A stretch of DNA of 40,053 nt from an uncultured Chlorobiaceae bacterium (GTDB lineage: Bacteria > Bacteroidota > Chlorobiia > Chlorobiales > Chlorobiaceae). The notes beneath the pieces are model-generated. The model was given only the letters and a program-made list of their open reading frames with translations, made no database searches and was not told the origin of the DNA. Positions 21,603-31,876 of the stretch are shown piece after piece. The DNA lies in assembly GCA_903859055.1 (NCBI GenBank), contig CAIOLC010000072.1:1-40053 (forward strand). Reading direction: 5' to 3'. Each line of letters opens with the position of its first letter. The stretch's first letter is position 1. Made by a program: the position numbers and the translations under genes.

Positions 21603-23600
21603 ATGACCGATATCATTCATGCTGCCGAACGGGCAGCGCAACTTCGGCATGAGATAGAGCGACATAACCATCTCTACTATATCGAGGCAAAACCGGAGCT
21701 CTCTGATGTCGAGTTCGACAGACTGCTCGAACAACTGATTGTGCTGGAGCGGCAGTTTCCCGATCTGCTGACACCCGACAGTCCGTCGCAGCGGGTGGGA
21801 GGGACGATTACCAAAGAGTTTCAGTCGGTGAGCCATCGCGAGCCGATGCTCAGTCTCTCCAACACCTACTCGCTTGCCGAGGTGGCGGAGTTTTACAACC
21901 GGGTGAAAAAGCTGCTTGCCCTTGAAGGGGTTGATGGGCAGGAGATGGTGGCTGAGCTGAAATTTGACGGTGTAGCCATCAGTCTGCTCTATCGAGACGG
22001 GCTTCTGGTGCGTGGCGCTACGCGAGGCGATGGCGTTCAGGGTGATGATATCACCGCCAACATCAAAACCATTCCAACGGTACCCCTGAAAATAGATTTT
22101 CCCGGAGATGTTGAAGTGCGAGGTGAAGTGTTCATGCGCAAGGAGGATTTTGAGCAATTGAACGAGAGTCGCCCGGAGGAGGATCGCTTTGCCAACCCCC
22201 GCAACGCCACAGCCGGTGCCTTGAAGCTACAGGACTCTGCGGAAGTTGCCCGACGTAACATGAGCTTTGTTGCCTATTATCTGAAAGGCATCAGGGATGA
22301 ATCGACACCGCACTTCAGGAGACTCAAACTCCTCGAAGAGTTGGGCTTTTCTACAGGAAACCATTACCTGTTATGCCATGATCTGCAAGGTATCAGTGAT
22401 TATATAGCATACTGGTCAGAAGAGCGATGGAATCTTCCTTATGAGACTGATGGTGTCGTGCTGAAGCTTGATGCCGTCACCTTTTGGGATAAACTTGGCG
22501 CAACGGCCAAGAGCCCTCGATGGGCAATTGCTTACAAATATCCTGCGCAGCAGGCCAGAACAGTGTTGAATGCAGTTGTTTTTCAGGTTGGACGGCTTGG
22601 TTCCATCACCCCTGTCGCTGAACTGGAGCCTGTGTTGCTGGCTGGCTCAACCGTCTCCCGCTCGACGCTCCATAATTTCGATGAAATCGAGCGGCTTGGC
22701 ATTATGATTCATGATCGGGTCATTATCGAGAAATCGGGCGAAGTGATTCCCAAGGTGATCAGCGTTGTGGTTGAGGAGAGGCCGCTGGATGTTCAGCCGA
22801 TTGTGCTCCCCTTGAACTGTCCTGAATGCGCTGCGCCTCTTGCCAAGCTGGAGGGTGAGGTGAGTTACTACTGCCCCAATGAGGAGGCGTGTCCTGCGCA
22901 GATCAGGGGACGACTGCTCCATTTTGCCTCCCGCAATGCCATGGATATCAAGAGCCTCGGCAAAGCGCTGGTTGACCAGCTTGTTACCATCAAGCTGGTG
23001 ATGGATGTTGGTGATCTCTATCTCTTGCAGGAGCCGCAGCTCGAAAACCTTGAGCGGATGGGGCGCAAGTCGGCCCGGAACCTGGTGCGGGCGCTTGATG
23101 AGAGTCGTGCTAAAAGCTATGAACGGCTCCTCTACGCTCTTGGCATACGCCATGTCGGACTTGCGACAGCCCGCGAGCTGGCGCAGGCTTACCCTTCACT
23201 TGCATTGTTGACGGTGGCAAGGGAGGAGGAGCTTGCAACTGTTCCCGATATCGGTTCAGTAGTTGCCCGGAGTATCTGCGACTATTTTGCCAGACCGTCA
23301 TCGCAGCATCTTCTTGAAAAGTTGCGGGATGCAGGTTTGCAGCTCATTGCCTCAGATGCCACGCCGCAGGTCAACCGAAATTTTGAGGGGCTTACGGTGC
23401 TCTTTACCGGATCGCTCGACCGTTATACCCGCCAGCAGGCCTCGGCGCTGGTGGTTGAGCGTGGTGGCAGGGTGGTGGAGTCGATCAGTAAAAAGAGCGG
23501 CCTTGTCGTTGCTGGTCATGAGGCTGGCAGCAAGCTTGACAAGGCGCTGAAGTTCGGGGTGCGAGTGGTGTCAGAAGCTGAGTTTGAGGGGATGCTGTAG
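21603..23600 (+). CDS. ligA: NAD-dependent DNA ligase
   Basis: [35 protein letters not shown] (KxDG), CPECAAPL...[10 protein letters not shown] Zn finger, C-terminal BRCT. Confidence 0.97.
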   Translation: MTDIIHAAERAAQLRHEIERHNHLYYIEAKPELSDVEFDRLLEQLIVLERQFPDLLTPDSPSQRVGGTITKEFQSVSHREPMLSLSNTYSLAEVAEFYNRVKKLLALEGVDGQEMVAELKFDGVAISLLYRDGLLVRGATRGDGVQGDDITANIKTIPTVPLKIDFPGDVEVRGEVFMRKEDFEQLNESRPEEDRFANPRNATAGALKLQDSAEVARRNMSFVAYYLKGIRDESTPHFRRLKLLEELGFSTGNHYLLCHDLQGISDYIAYWSEERWNLPYETDGVVLKLDAVTFWDKLGATAKSPRWAIAYKYPAQQARTVLNAVVFQVGRLGSITPVAELEPVLLAGSTVSRSTLHNFDEIERLGIMIHDRVIIEKSGEVIPKVISVVVEERPLDVQPIVLPLNCPECAAPLAKLEGEVSYYCPNEEACPAQIRGRLLHFASRNAMDIKSLGKALVDQLVTIKLVMDVGDLYLLQEPQLENLERMGRKSARNLVRALDESRAKSYERLLYALGIRHVGLATARELAQAYPSLALLTVAREEELATVPDIGSVVARSICDYFARPSSQHLLEKLRDAGLQLIASDATPQVNRNFEGLTVLFTGSLDRYTRQQASALVVERGGRVVESISKKSGLVVAGHEAGSKLDKALKFGVRVVSEAEFEGML

Positions 23601-23615
23601 GACTCTCTTCTCAAA

Positions 23616-24338
23616 CTACTTTCTGGCGACGTAGAGAATTGAGGTTTCAAAAGTCATGGGAAAATACTCGGCGCTTTTGAATCCACTGCTCTTTAAAATG
23701 GAGGTAAATGCCTCGGCCTGCGGAAATTGCTCGACTGAGTTGGGCAGATAGTCGTAGGCAAAGGTGGATTTACTGAAGAGGGCTGCAATTTTGGGGAGTA
23801 CCCGTTTAAAGTAGATCAGGTAAAGTTTCTTGATGACCCCATTGCGCGGAATCATTGGTTCAATGATGAGCGCATGGCCTCCCGGTTTCAAGACACGGTG
23901 AAACTCCCGCATTCCCTGATCGAGATTCTCGAAATTTCTCACACCAAAGCCTGCGCTGACAATATCGAAACTGGCTGTGCCAAAAGGAAGCTTCTCGGCA
24001 TACCCCTCATGAAAGGTGATGTGCGGGTACTTTTTCCGTGCAATGACAAGCATTTCAGGAGAGAGGTCAAGCGCAGTCACTTGAGTGCCACTGAGTTTTG
24101 CCATTGAGGCGGCCAGATCCCCTGTGCCGGTGGCAACATCAAGAATTTTTGGCGCACGGTTCGCTCTGAGCAGCTCTTTTGCCTTGCTGGTGGTCTTTGC
24201 CCGCCAGTAATTATCGATACCCAGACTGAGCAGGTGGTTGAGAAAATCGTAGGTCGGGGCAACCTCATCAAACATTGAGCGGATTGATCCTCTCGATTTT
24301 GTCTGCAACAGCGACTTTGTTTCAGCTTTTTTTGCCAT
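23616..24338 (-). CDS. ubiE: Demethylmenaquinone methyltransferase (UbiE/MenG)
   Basis: [24 protein letters not shown]-like start ([28 protein letters not shown]), [36 protein letters not shown]. Confidence 0.94.
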   Translation of the reverse strand: MAKKAETKSLLQTKSRGSIRSMFDEVAPTYDFLNHLLSLGIDNYWRAKTTSKAKELLRANRAPKILDVATGTGDLAASMAKLSGTQVTALDLSPEMLVIARKKYPHITFHEGYAEKLPFGTASFDIVSAGFGVRNFENLDQGMREFHRVLKPGGHALIIEPMIPRNGVIKKLYLIYFKRVLPKIAALFSKSTFAYDYLPNSVEQFPQAEAFTSILKSSGFKSAEYFPMTFETSILYVARK

Positions 24339-24735
24339 AGACCTCTTCAGGGTTAAACATCAGTGTATCACAAATCTCCATCGAGAGATCATCCTTTGAT
24401 CTGCGATAAAAGCAGGAGTGGTAGCCGACGTGGCATGCGCCACCGGTCTGGGAGACTTTCAGGAGCAGGGTGTCGCCATCACAGTCGATGAGAATGTCGT
24501 GAACGATCTGCATGTTGCCGGATGACTCTCCCTTCAGCCAGAGCTCCTTGCGGCTGCGGCTCCAGTAACAGGCTCTTTTTCTGTCGAGCGTCATCTGAAG
24601 GCTTTCGCGGTTCATCCAGGCCATCATCAGCACCTTGCCGCTCTCATGGTCCTGAACAATTGCAGGCACGAGCCCTTTGTCGTCAAACTTTACGCTCTCA
24701 AGAAAGCTTTTATCGGTATCTTGATTGTGACCCAT
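24322..24735 (-). CDS. hisI: Phosphoribosyl-AMP cyclohydrolase
   Basis: [54 protein letters not shown]-type block, [28 protein letters not shown]. Confidence 0.96.
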   Translation of the reverse strand: MGHNQDTDKSFLESVKFDDKGLVPAIVQDHESGKVLMMAWMNRESLQMTLDRKRACYWSRSRKELWLKGESSGNMQIVHDILIDCDGDTLLLKVSQTGGACHVGYHSCFYRRSKDDLSMEICDTLMFNPEEVYGKKS

Positions 24736-24903
24736 CGATGGTGCAGATTAGCTGTTTTTGATACGACATCTCCCGTACCGAAGTGCGGGAAAAGAAAAAT
24801 GTTCACGAATATTGATAAAATTATGGAAAAAACAAGGTTGGAATGGATAAAAAGTTGAAAACATGTAACTTCCCAAAGCTTAATTTCATATTAAACAACT
24901 CTC

Positions 24904-25986
24904 ATGAACTCCCTGCAAAAATTTCTCCCCAAATATTCTCTTGCGCTTGCTCTCATTTTTATTGCCACAGTCTATTTTTTGATGACAAAGGGTAATACCC
25001 TGGATATTGAGATGACTGAAGTGACCACTTCCGAACTGGTTCAGGCGGTCTATGCTACCGGTTTTGTTGAGGCAGATGCTGTGGCAGCCCTTAACGCGGA
25101 GTGTTCAGGAAGGGTAACTGCGGTTGGCGCTTTGGAAGGGCAGCATGTCACTGCCGGCCAGAAAATTATTCAGTTTGACAGCCCCCAGACCCAGCTTGCG
25201 GTCCATGAGGCAAAGTCGGCTCTTGCTGAACAGCAGGCGCTGCTCAGAGACAGCAAACTTCGTACCGACCGGAAAAGAAACCTCTTCAACGAGGGAGCAA
25301 TATCCCGACAGGAGCTTGAAGATGCCGAGAAAAGCACCCTCCAGACTGAAGAGCTGCTGCAGCAGCGACAATTTCAGGTGAAGATGCGGGAGGAAGATCT
25401 GAAAAAACTGGCGGTCACAGCCCCGTTTTCCGGAATTCTGACGTTGCAAAGTGTTAAAAAGGGTGATTATGTCACGCTCAATACCCTGGTGGCACGGGTG
25501 GTTGATCCATCACGATTTATGATCAGTGTGGAGGTAGATGAGCTTGATATTCCGAAGATGCGTAAAGGTCAGAAGGCGACGGTAGCATTTGATGCCTACC
25601 CCGAACAGCGACTTTCGGCTGTGGTTACCCGTATTGTGCCCCAGACTGACCGTATCACAAAAAGCTCCAGGATCTATTTGACTCTGGGTCATCTGCCTGG
25701 AAATATTCAGACAGGGATGACGGCTACAGCAAATATTATCTACAATGTCCGTCCAAACGCCCTGCTTGTCAGAAAACACTCTCTGCTTGAGGAGAACCAC
25801 CAGAGTTATGTCTGGAAAATCGACCATGGGATCTTAAAAAAGCAGTTGCTTCAACTGGGTAAAAATGATGTGACTTTTGTTGAGGTGTTGCAGGGGCTTA
25901 AAAAGGGGGAGAAGATTGCACTCTCTCCTGACAAGAGTTGGCATGAAGGGGTTGATGTTCATATTATCCCGACAAAAAAAGAATGA
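24904..25986 (+). CDS. Efflux periplasmic adaptor (HlyD/MacA-type membrane fusion protein)
   Basis: Single N-terminal TM, biotinyl-lipoyl-like halves (VTAVGALEGQHVTAGQKIIQFDSPQ), coiled coil, VTAPFSGILTLQSVKKGDYV. Confidence 0.88.
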   Translation: MNSLQKFLPKYSLALALIFIATVYFLMTKGNTLDIEMTEVTTSELVQAVYATGFVEADAVAALNAECSGRVTAVGALEGQHVTAGQKIIQFDSPQTQLAVHEAKSALAEQQALLRDSKLRTDRKRNLFNEGAISRQELEDAEKSTLQTEELLQQRQFQVKMREEDLKKLAVTAPFSGILTLQSVKKGDYVTLNTLVARVVDPSRFMISVEVDELDIPKMRKGQKATVAFDAYPEQRLSAVVTRIVPQTDRITKSSRIYLTLGHLPGNIQTGMTATANIIYNVRPNALLVRKHSLLEENHQSYVWKIDHGILKKQLLQLGKNDVTFVEVLQGLKKGEKIALSPDKSWHEGVDVHIIPTKKE

Positions 25987-25998
25987 AACCACTTTTTT

Positions 25999-26619
25999 AT
26001 GATTGCTCCTCATGTTATGGTTTCATTCTTTATAACCTCAGTTATTCTGGCACTCTCGCCCGGACCGGATAATCTCTTTGTGTTGGCCCAGTCCGCTCAG
26101 AATGGAAGGCGGGCAGGCTACTCTGTTACTCTTGGTCTTGCCACAGGGCTTATGGTACATACTGTTGCAGTTACTTTTGGACTTGCTGCCGTGGTGCGCT
26201 CTTCAGCACTTGCTTTCGGTATTCTGAAGTATACAGGAGCCATCTATCTGCTCTCACTTGCGTGGCAGGCATTCCGTTCGGCAGCAGCAACAGGCAGGCA
26301 GGAGATGGTTCCAGTGCTTTCATCCATGGCTCTCTATCGTCGAGGGATTGTGATGAACCTTGCCAATCCAAAGGTATCACTTTTTTTTATAGCATTTCTT
26401 CCACAGTTTGCCGATCCTCGACAAGCTTCAATGACGGCTCAGTTCTTGCAGCTCGGGACACTCTTTATCCTGGCGACGCTTCTTGTCTTCAGCCTCATTG
26501 CGCTTTTTGCCGGTGGAGTTGGCGAAAGGTTGTGCAACTCCCCGTTTGCTCAACAACTGGTCAACCGGATTGCTGCGCTGCTCTTTATCGCTATTGCCTG
26601 TAAACTGGCTCTCTCTTGA
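25999..26619 (+). CDS. LysE/RhtB family translocator
   Basis: ALSPGPDNLFVLAQSAQNGRRAGYSVTLGLATGLMVH, MNLANPKVSLFFIAFLPQF. Confidence 0.92.
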   Translation: MIAPHVMVSFFITSVILALSPGPDNLFVLAQSAQNGRRAGYSVTLGLATGLMVHTVAVTFGLAAVVRSSALAFGILKYTGAIYLLSLAWQAFRSAAATGRQEMVPVLSSMALYRRGIVMNLANPKVSLFFIAFLPQFADPRQASMTAQFLQLGTLFILATLLVFSLIALFAGGVGERLCNSPFAQQLVNRIAALLFIAIACKLALS

Positions 26620-26807
26620 CGGTAAAAAGTCTCCATTCTACCGCTTTGCGCAAGGGCTTACAGTGTCACTCAATTCAAATAATTGAATGAAGGAGAGACT
26701 TTTTTTAAAAAAAGTGACTGAAGAGTTGAGTTTGTGTTCCGATATTACGTTATTGCAAGAGTTGAGTTTCCCCGCGCTTGAACACTACAGAACGGTATAT
26801 ATTGACA

Positions 26808-28094
26808 ATGCCAAGTAATTCCCTCATATCCGCGATTTCAAACTCGTGGAAACAATCATTCCGTCCCTGCAGGAGGCATGCTTTCTTGATGTATTTTAAC
26901 ACTTTTGCACTTCTGCTTGTTGTGTTGACAATGTCTCACCCCTCAGTGCTCTGTGCGAAAGGCAAAGTTGAGACCCCGCTAACGCAGCCTCCCGTTAACT
27001 CCTACATTGTCAAGGAGATCGGAAATCCAACACCGTTGATGTCAAAAGATATTGACCGTTCGGTTTCACCGGCAAGTCTTACCAAAATTCTGACCTGTAT
27101 CATTGCTCTTGAGAGTGGCAGGCTTGATCAGGATGTTTTGATTACAAAAGAGTCGACGATTGTTGAGCCGTCAAAGGCGGGTTTTCTGGTGGGAGATAAA
27201 ATCAAGCTGATTGATTTGGTCAGGGCTGCAATGGTAAGTTCAAGCAATGACGCAGCTTTTGCTATTGCCATCTCTCTTTCGGGGAGTGTCGAAACATTTG
27301 TTGCCACCATGAACAGCAAGGCTAAAGCGGTTGGAATGAAAAATTCATTTTTTACCAATCCGGCTGGTTTTGATAAGGGGATTTATGCTGGTAATATCTC
27401 TACTGCTGGTGATCTCATGCGTCTTACTGAATATTCTGTCAGGAATCCTCTCTTTAACCAGGTTGCTCGCCTTGAAAAGGTGGTTGTTCCTGAACAGTCC
27501 AGCCAGAAGGTTTACAGGCTGAAAACGCATAACAAACTTCTTGACAGGTACCCTTACGCTGTTGGTATAAAGACAGGATATACCTGCAAGGCAGGAGGCT
27601 GTCTTATCGCCAGGGCAATCAAGGATAACAAGGATATGCTTCTGGTGATGCTCAATGCCCGCAACAGATGGGATATCGCCTCCAATATGTTTGACTCTGC
27701 CTTTGCTGGAAATGGTTCAAATCCCGTCCTTACCGGTGGTTTGGCAAAAAATAATGGTGCGCCGGCAAGGATTCTGCGGCGTAAAGTTTTAGATAAAAAC
27801 CAGATGGCGAGTCACGCCCCTGTTGAAAAACGGAGTCATATTAAAAAACTTCATGGTGCTGATAACAAACAGCATATTGCCGGGTTGAAAGGTGCCAAAA
27901 CGTCGAAAAGGTTGATGGCTGCAGGTCGGAAGTCAGATCATATCTCGTTCAAAAAATCTCTTGCCGGAGTGAAGAGCAGCAGGATGTTGAAGAGGCAGTC
28001 GATTGCTGAATCGAAAAGCCACAGGTTAAAGAATCGGCAGCTTGTTTCATCGAAGCCGCTCAAAAAGAATAAAAAGAGAGTTGCTGTTTCGTAG
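26808..28094 (+). CDS. D-alanyl-D-alanine carboxypeptidase (peptidase S11) with basic C-terminal tail
   Basis: SPASLTKILTCIIALE (SxxK), SSNDAAFAIA (SxN), IKTGYTCKAGGCL (KTG). ATG 26808 followed by a signal-like hydrophobic stretch. Confidence 0.9.
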   Translation: MPSNSLISAISNSWKQSFRPCRRHAFLMYFNTFALLLVVLTMSHPSVLCAKGKVETPLTQPPVNSYIVKEIGNPTPLMSKDIDRSVSPASLTKILTCIIALESGRLDQDVLITKESTIVEPSKAGFLVGDKIKLIDLVRAAMVSSSNDAAFAIAISLSGSVETFVATMNSKAKAVGMKNSFFTNPAGFDKGIYAGNISTAGDLMRLTEYSVRNPLFNQVARLEKVVVPEQSSQKVYRLKTHNKLLDRYPYAVGIKTGYTCKAGGCLIARAIKDNKDMLLVMLNARNRWDIASNMFDSAFAGNGSNPVLTGGLAKNNGAPARILRRKVLDKNQMASHAPVEKRSHIKKLHGADNKQHIAGLKGAKTSKRLMAAGRKSDHISFKKSLAGVKSSRMLKRQSIAESKSHRLKNRQLVSSKPLKKNKKRVAVS

Positions 28095-28136
28095 TAATGA
28101 ACCGTATCTCACAATTTTATAACGAATCATTGATCA

Positions 28137-28439
28137 ATGGTCAAGCATATTGTTATTTGGAAGCTGAAAGATGAGGCGCATGGAAATGAGCGCCAGACAA
28201 ATGCAAATCTTGTCAAGGAAAAAATTCTTGCTCTGCGGGGAAGAATTCCTGGTATGCGATCGCTTGAGGTGGGGTTTGACCTGAGTCGGACGAGTAGTTC
28301 AGGAGATATCGTTTTATACAGTGAATTTATTGACAGGGATGCTTTGGAAGCCTATCAGGCTCATCCTGCGCATGAGGCACTGAAGCCCTTTATTGGAGGG
28401 GTCACTGCCGAACGTCGAATTGTTGATTATGAAATGTGA
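28137..28439 (+). CDS. Dabb (stress-responsive A/B barrel) family protein
   Basis: MVKHIVIWKLKDEA...IPGMRSLEVGFDLSRTSSSGDIVLYSEFIDRDALEAYQAHPAHEAL. Confidence 0.9.
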   Translation: MVKHIVIWKLKDEAHGNERQTNANLVKEKILALRGRIPGMRSLEVGFDLSRTSSSGDIVLYSEFIDRDALEAYQAHPAHEALKPFIGGVTAERRIVDYEM

Positions 28440-28482
28440 CTTGATGACTTGAATGGGTGGCAGCACAGTGTTGAATGATATT

Positions 28483-28517
28483 TAAAAAGCGGTTGGTTCT
28501 CACCAACCGCTTTTTTG
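28483..28517 (+). terminator. Rho-independent terminator (possibly bidirectional)
   Basis: AAAAAGCGGTTGGTTCTCACCAACCGCTTTTTT: stem GCGGTTGG/CCAACCGC followed by a T-run; A-run on the other side. Lies between convergent genes. Confidence 0.88.
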
Positions 28518-28531
28518 ATCTTTTTTTTGAA

Positions 28532-28720
28532 TTACCCCTGCACGATAGCCTCGGCAGGGCAAACTGCTGCACAGCTTGGTGCATCGGCAAACCCTGCGCA
28601 TTCGGTGCAGGTTGCGGCATTGATTACATAAACATCATCACCTGCGGAAATAGCACTGGTAGGACATTCCGGTTCACAGGCTCCACAGTAGGTGCATTCT
28701 TCGGTAATAATAAGTGCCAT
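28532..28720 (-). CDS. 2[4Fe-4S] ferredoxin
   Basis: CTYCGACEPECP and CTECAGFADAPSCAAVCPAEAI cluster-binding motifs, 62 aa. Confidence 0.95.
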   Translation of the reverse strand: MALIITEECTYCGACEPECPTSAISAGDDVYVINAATCTECAGFADAPSCAAVCPAEAIVQG

Positions 28721-29089
28721 AGTGACTTCCTCGCTTAAAGATTTAAAAAAAAGATAGATAGATAGAAAGAACGATTCGGGTCAAACTTGGTCAATATAAG
28801 ATTTTTTTATTACCCCAAAAAAAACTGTTCTTGCAGGCCAGAAACCATGTTTTCAATGAGCTCGGGCGCTTGCTCAATGCTCATGGATTTTATAGCCATT
28901 AATGATATCCATGAAAAACTTATGGCGAACCATATCAGCTTCTCAAGGTAGACAAGCCATATTTCCTTGATGGTGTTTCCGAAAACACACGGACTTATTT
29001 GTTTCAGCAGTGAATCGTAAGGGCGAAACAGAGTGAACGGTTCAATACCCCCAATATCAATTGTTTTTCTGTGGTCAAGTGGATGATCG

Positions 29090-30097
29090 TTAAGTTTGGC
29101 CAAGGTATTCGGGGCAACTGAAATTTGGATGCTCTGAAGAGAGATAGTGCTGCACATACTCTTTGATGCCATCCTCAAGCGAGGTGAGTTGTTCGTCGAA
29201 TCCTGCTACCCTCAACTTTGTCATATCGGCGCAGGTGTAATACTGATATTTGTCTCTCAGAGTCTCCGGCATGGGTATGTAGTCGATGAGAGGATTTTTT
29301 CCGAGAGCTGAAAATGTTGCGATTGTCAAATCCCTGAAGCTTCTTGCGTTCCCGCTGCCAATATTAAAGAGTCCTGCGACCGGATTTTCAAGTAACCATG
29401 CGATGATTCTTGTACAATCCCTTACGTAGACAAAATCTCTTAATTGTTCACCATCATTATAGTCCGCCCGGTGCGACTGAAAGAGTTTTACAAATCCGTT
29501 ATCGCGTATCTGTTCGAATGCCTTGAAGACAACGCTGCTCATATCCCCCTTGTGATACTCGTTCGGGCCATAAACATTGAAGAATTTAAGCCCGACAGCA
29601 TGGTCAAGAAGATGATTCCTTACGGCCCATCGATCAAAAAGATGTTTTGAATAACCGTACATGTTGAGGGGGCGAAGTGTTCCAAGTCGATGTATGTCAT
29701 CACGATACCCGTTTGAACCATCCCCGTAGGTTGCTGCGCTTGATGCATAGATAAGTCGCACTGGCTTCTCTCTCTTTGCCATACAAAAGGTTGCAATCTT
29801 TTTTGAGTAGACAAAATTATTGGTCAGAAGGTGATCCGCATTGGTTTCAGTCGTTGAACTGTTTGCCCCCATGTGGATTATTGCTGAAATGCCCTTGAGA
29901 GCCCCTCTTTCAAGCAGGTCAGGAAAAAGATCTTTCGGTATAAAATCTGCGAAATGAAGGTTTGAGAGGTTACGCCATTTTTCAGTAGTTGTTGTTCCCA
30001 GATCATCCACAATAATGATATCGTCCATCCCCATGCGGTTGAGCTCCCACAGCATGGCGCTGCCGATAAATCCTGCCCCTCCAGTGATAATAATCAT
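29090..30097 (-). CDS. hldD: ADP-L-glycero-D-manno-heptose-6-epimerase
   Basis: MIIITGGAGFIGSAMLWELNRMG, HMGANSSTTETNADHLLTNNF, YGYSKHLFDRW, LKFFNVYGPNEYHKGDMSSVVF. Met 30097 preferred over 30172. Confidence 0.93.
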   Translation of the reverse strand: MIIITGGAGFIGSAMLWELNRMGMDDIIIVDDLGTTTTEKWRNLSNLHFADFIPKDLFPDLLERGALKGISAIIHMGANSSTTETNADHLLTNNFVYSKKIATFCMAKREKPVRLIYASSAATYGDGSNGYRDDIHRLGTLRPLNMYGYSKHLFDRWAVRNHLLDHAVGLKFFNVYGPNEYHKGDMSSVVFKAFEQIRDNGFVKLFQSHRADYNDGEQLRDFVYVRDCTRIIAWLLENPVAGLFNIGSGNARSFRDLTIATFSALGKNPLIDYIPMPETLRDKYQYYTCADMTKLRVAGFDEQLTSLEDGIKEYVQHYLSSEHPNFSCPEYLGQT

Positions 30098-30214
30098 GTA
30101 GAAAAAGGTATTGGTAAAATGGTCAAGGCTAAGCCAATATAAAGAGGCAGGAAGAAAAACAAAAGGCCACAATAACTTTATATCTGTGGCCTTTGATTGT
30201 GCAGATTGAAAAAC

Positions 30215-30643
30215 TCAGCCTGTCGCTTTGAGAAGATAGTTATTGACAAAAAGTTTTCTTCCCCAGAAGAGCCAAAGCCTTATGGTATCGAGAGGTTTAT
30301 CGAGAATTTCAGATATCTGCAACTGCGAAAGAGATGAAATTTCACTCAAGAGCACTGAAAACTTGATATCAGCCGTGCATCGCTTCATTGAATCAAGCAG
30401 CAAAATGTTCTTCTGATCCTGTTGTTCGGTTAACGGCAAATTTATATCTTGGCAAAACTGATCAATATAACAGCTCCTGAAGGTTTTGAGGAGTGCATTT
30501 TCATCGGTGTCAGGAGCTGCGTAGAGATAGGTTTTTCTCACAAGCTCTTGCGAAATCCCCGGGTGCCCGGTCATCCAGTAGGCAAGACTGTAGATATCAT
30601 CAAGAAGATCAGTCGGCGTTTTTTTTATCCTTTCCATTTTCAC
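30215..30643 (-). CDS. ECF sigma-factor-like protein (degenerate)
   Basis: LLDDIYSLAYWMTGHPGISQELVRKTYLYA resembles sigma region 2; SLSQLQISEILDKPLDTIRLWLFWGRKLF resembles region 4 HTH. Only 142 aa. Confidence 0.6.
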   Translation of the reverse strand: MKMERIKKTPTDLLDDIYSLAYWMTGHPGISQELVRKTYLYAAPDTDENALLKTFRSCYIDQFCQDINLPLTEQQDQKNILLLDSMKRCTADIKFSVLLSEISSLSQLQISEILDKPLDTIRLWLFWGRKLFVNNYLLKATG

Positions 30644-30792
30644 CCTCCTTAATATTGGATTAATTTTATCCCATTTAAAAGTATAAAAAAAATCAGGATT
30701 GTCCAGATATTTTTCATGAAATGTTTCAAAAAGATGCTTTTTTAAGGGAGGGAAATTGTTCGTTGCGATATGGAGCGAATTTAATTGTAATA

Positions 30793-31875
30793 ATGACAGG
30801 TGCTGAGATGAAAAAAGATAGAATACCTCTTCTTAACCCCGCTTTACAGAAAATTGCGACCTATAAGGTAGATGGCGGGCAGCGGGCCGGGATAAAGTTG
30901 AACCAGAATGAGAGCCCCTTTGACCTGCCGATGTGGCTGAAAGAGGAGATCATGGGAGAGTTTATAAAGGAGCCATGGAACCGCTATCCAGATATTCTGC
31001 CTTACAGGGGGATGCAAGCCTATGCAGAATTTCAGGGTATTTCACCTGATTCGGTGATTATGAGCAATGGGTCGAATGAGATGCTTTACACGATTTTTCT
31101 TGCCTGTCTTGGTCCGGGAAGAACGGTGCTGATTCCCAACAGCTCTTTTTCACTGTATGAAAAATTGGCACTGCTGTTGCAGTCACGAATTGTTGGTGTG
31201 CCGATGCTTCCGAATCTCGATTTTGATACCGAGGCAATTCTTCGTACCGCCAGGGATGAAGCTGTAGATTTTATTGTTCTTTCGACACCGAACAACCCTA
31301 CCTCAAAATCTCTTACTTTTGAAGAGGTACGCCTGATTACTGAATCTACCGATGCTGTCGTGCTGGTTGACGAGGCCTACACCGAGTTTTCAAGAGAGCG
31401 CTCTACTCTTGAACTTATTGATGAGTTTCCTAATTTGATTGTGCTTCGTACCATGTCCAAAGCACTTGCACTTGCCGGAATCAGGATCGGTTTTGCTATG
31501 GCCAATCCTGCATTGATGAGAGAGCTTGCCAAGCCAAAAATACCTTTTGCCTCCAGCAGGCTTGCAGAGATCACCATGATAAAGGTGTTGGCAAACTACT
31601 CGCTGGTCACGGATGCGGTCTCTTTTATTCTCAGTGAACGAGAAAAACTCTCTACGGTGCTCTCGTCTCTCAAAGGGATTACAACCTTTGAAAGTGATAC
31701 TAATTTTTTAATTATCAGGGTCGGCAATGCCGAATCTCTGTTTCAGAAGCTTTGCAGTGAAGGTATTCTTGTCAGAAATGTTTCCGGGTATCATCTTATG
31801 GATAATTGTCTGAGATTCAATGTTGGTCTTGTTGAGGAGAATCGGCGACTTGTTGAGAAGCTGAGTTCATTGTAA
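30793..31875 (+). CDS. hisC: Histidinol-phosphate aminotransferase
   Basis: KLNQNESPFDLP, YPDILPYRGMQAYAEF, LSTPNNPTS, VDEAYTEFS, RTMSKALALAGIRIGF. Start could be 30793 or 30808. Confidence 0.92.
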   Translation: MTGAEMKKDRIPLLNPALQKIATYKVDGGQRAGIKLNQNESPFDLPMWLKEEIMGEFIKEPWNRYPDILPYRGMQAYAEFQGISPDSVIMSNGSNEMLYTIFLACLGPGRTVLIPNSSFSLYEKLALLLQSRIVGVPMLPNLDFDTEAILRTARDEAVDFIVLSTPNNPTSKSLTFEEVRLITESTDAVVLVDEAYTEFSRERSTLELIDEFPNLIVLRTMSKALALAGIRIGFAMANPALMRELAKPKIPFASSRLAEITMIKVLANYSLVTDAVSFILSEREKLSTVLSSLKGITTFESDTNFLIIRVGNAESLFQKLCSEGILVRNVSGYHLMDNCLRFNVGLVEENRRLVEKLSSL

Positions 31876-31876
31876 T

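Noticed and set aside
28751-28765. Short GATA tetranucleotide run (gatagatagatag)
   Set aside because: Only about three units upstream of the ferredoxin gene; too short to claim phase variation.
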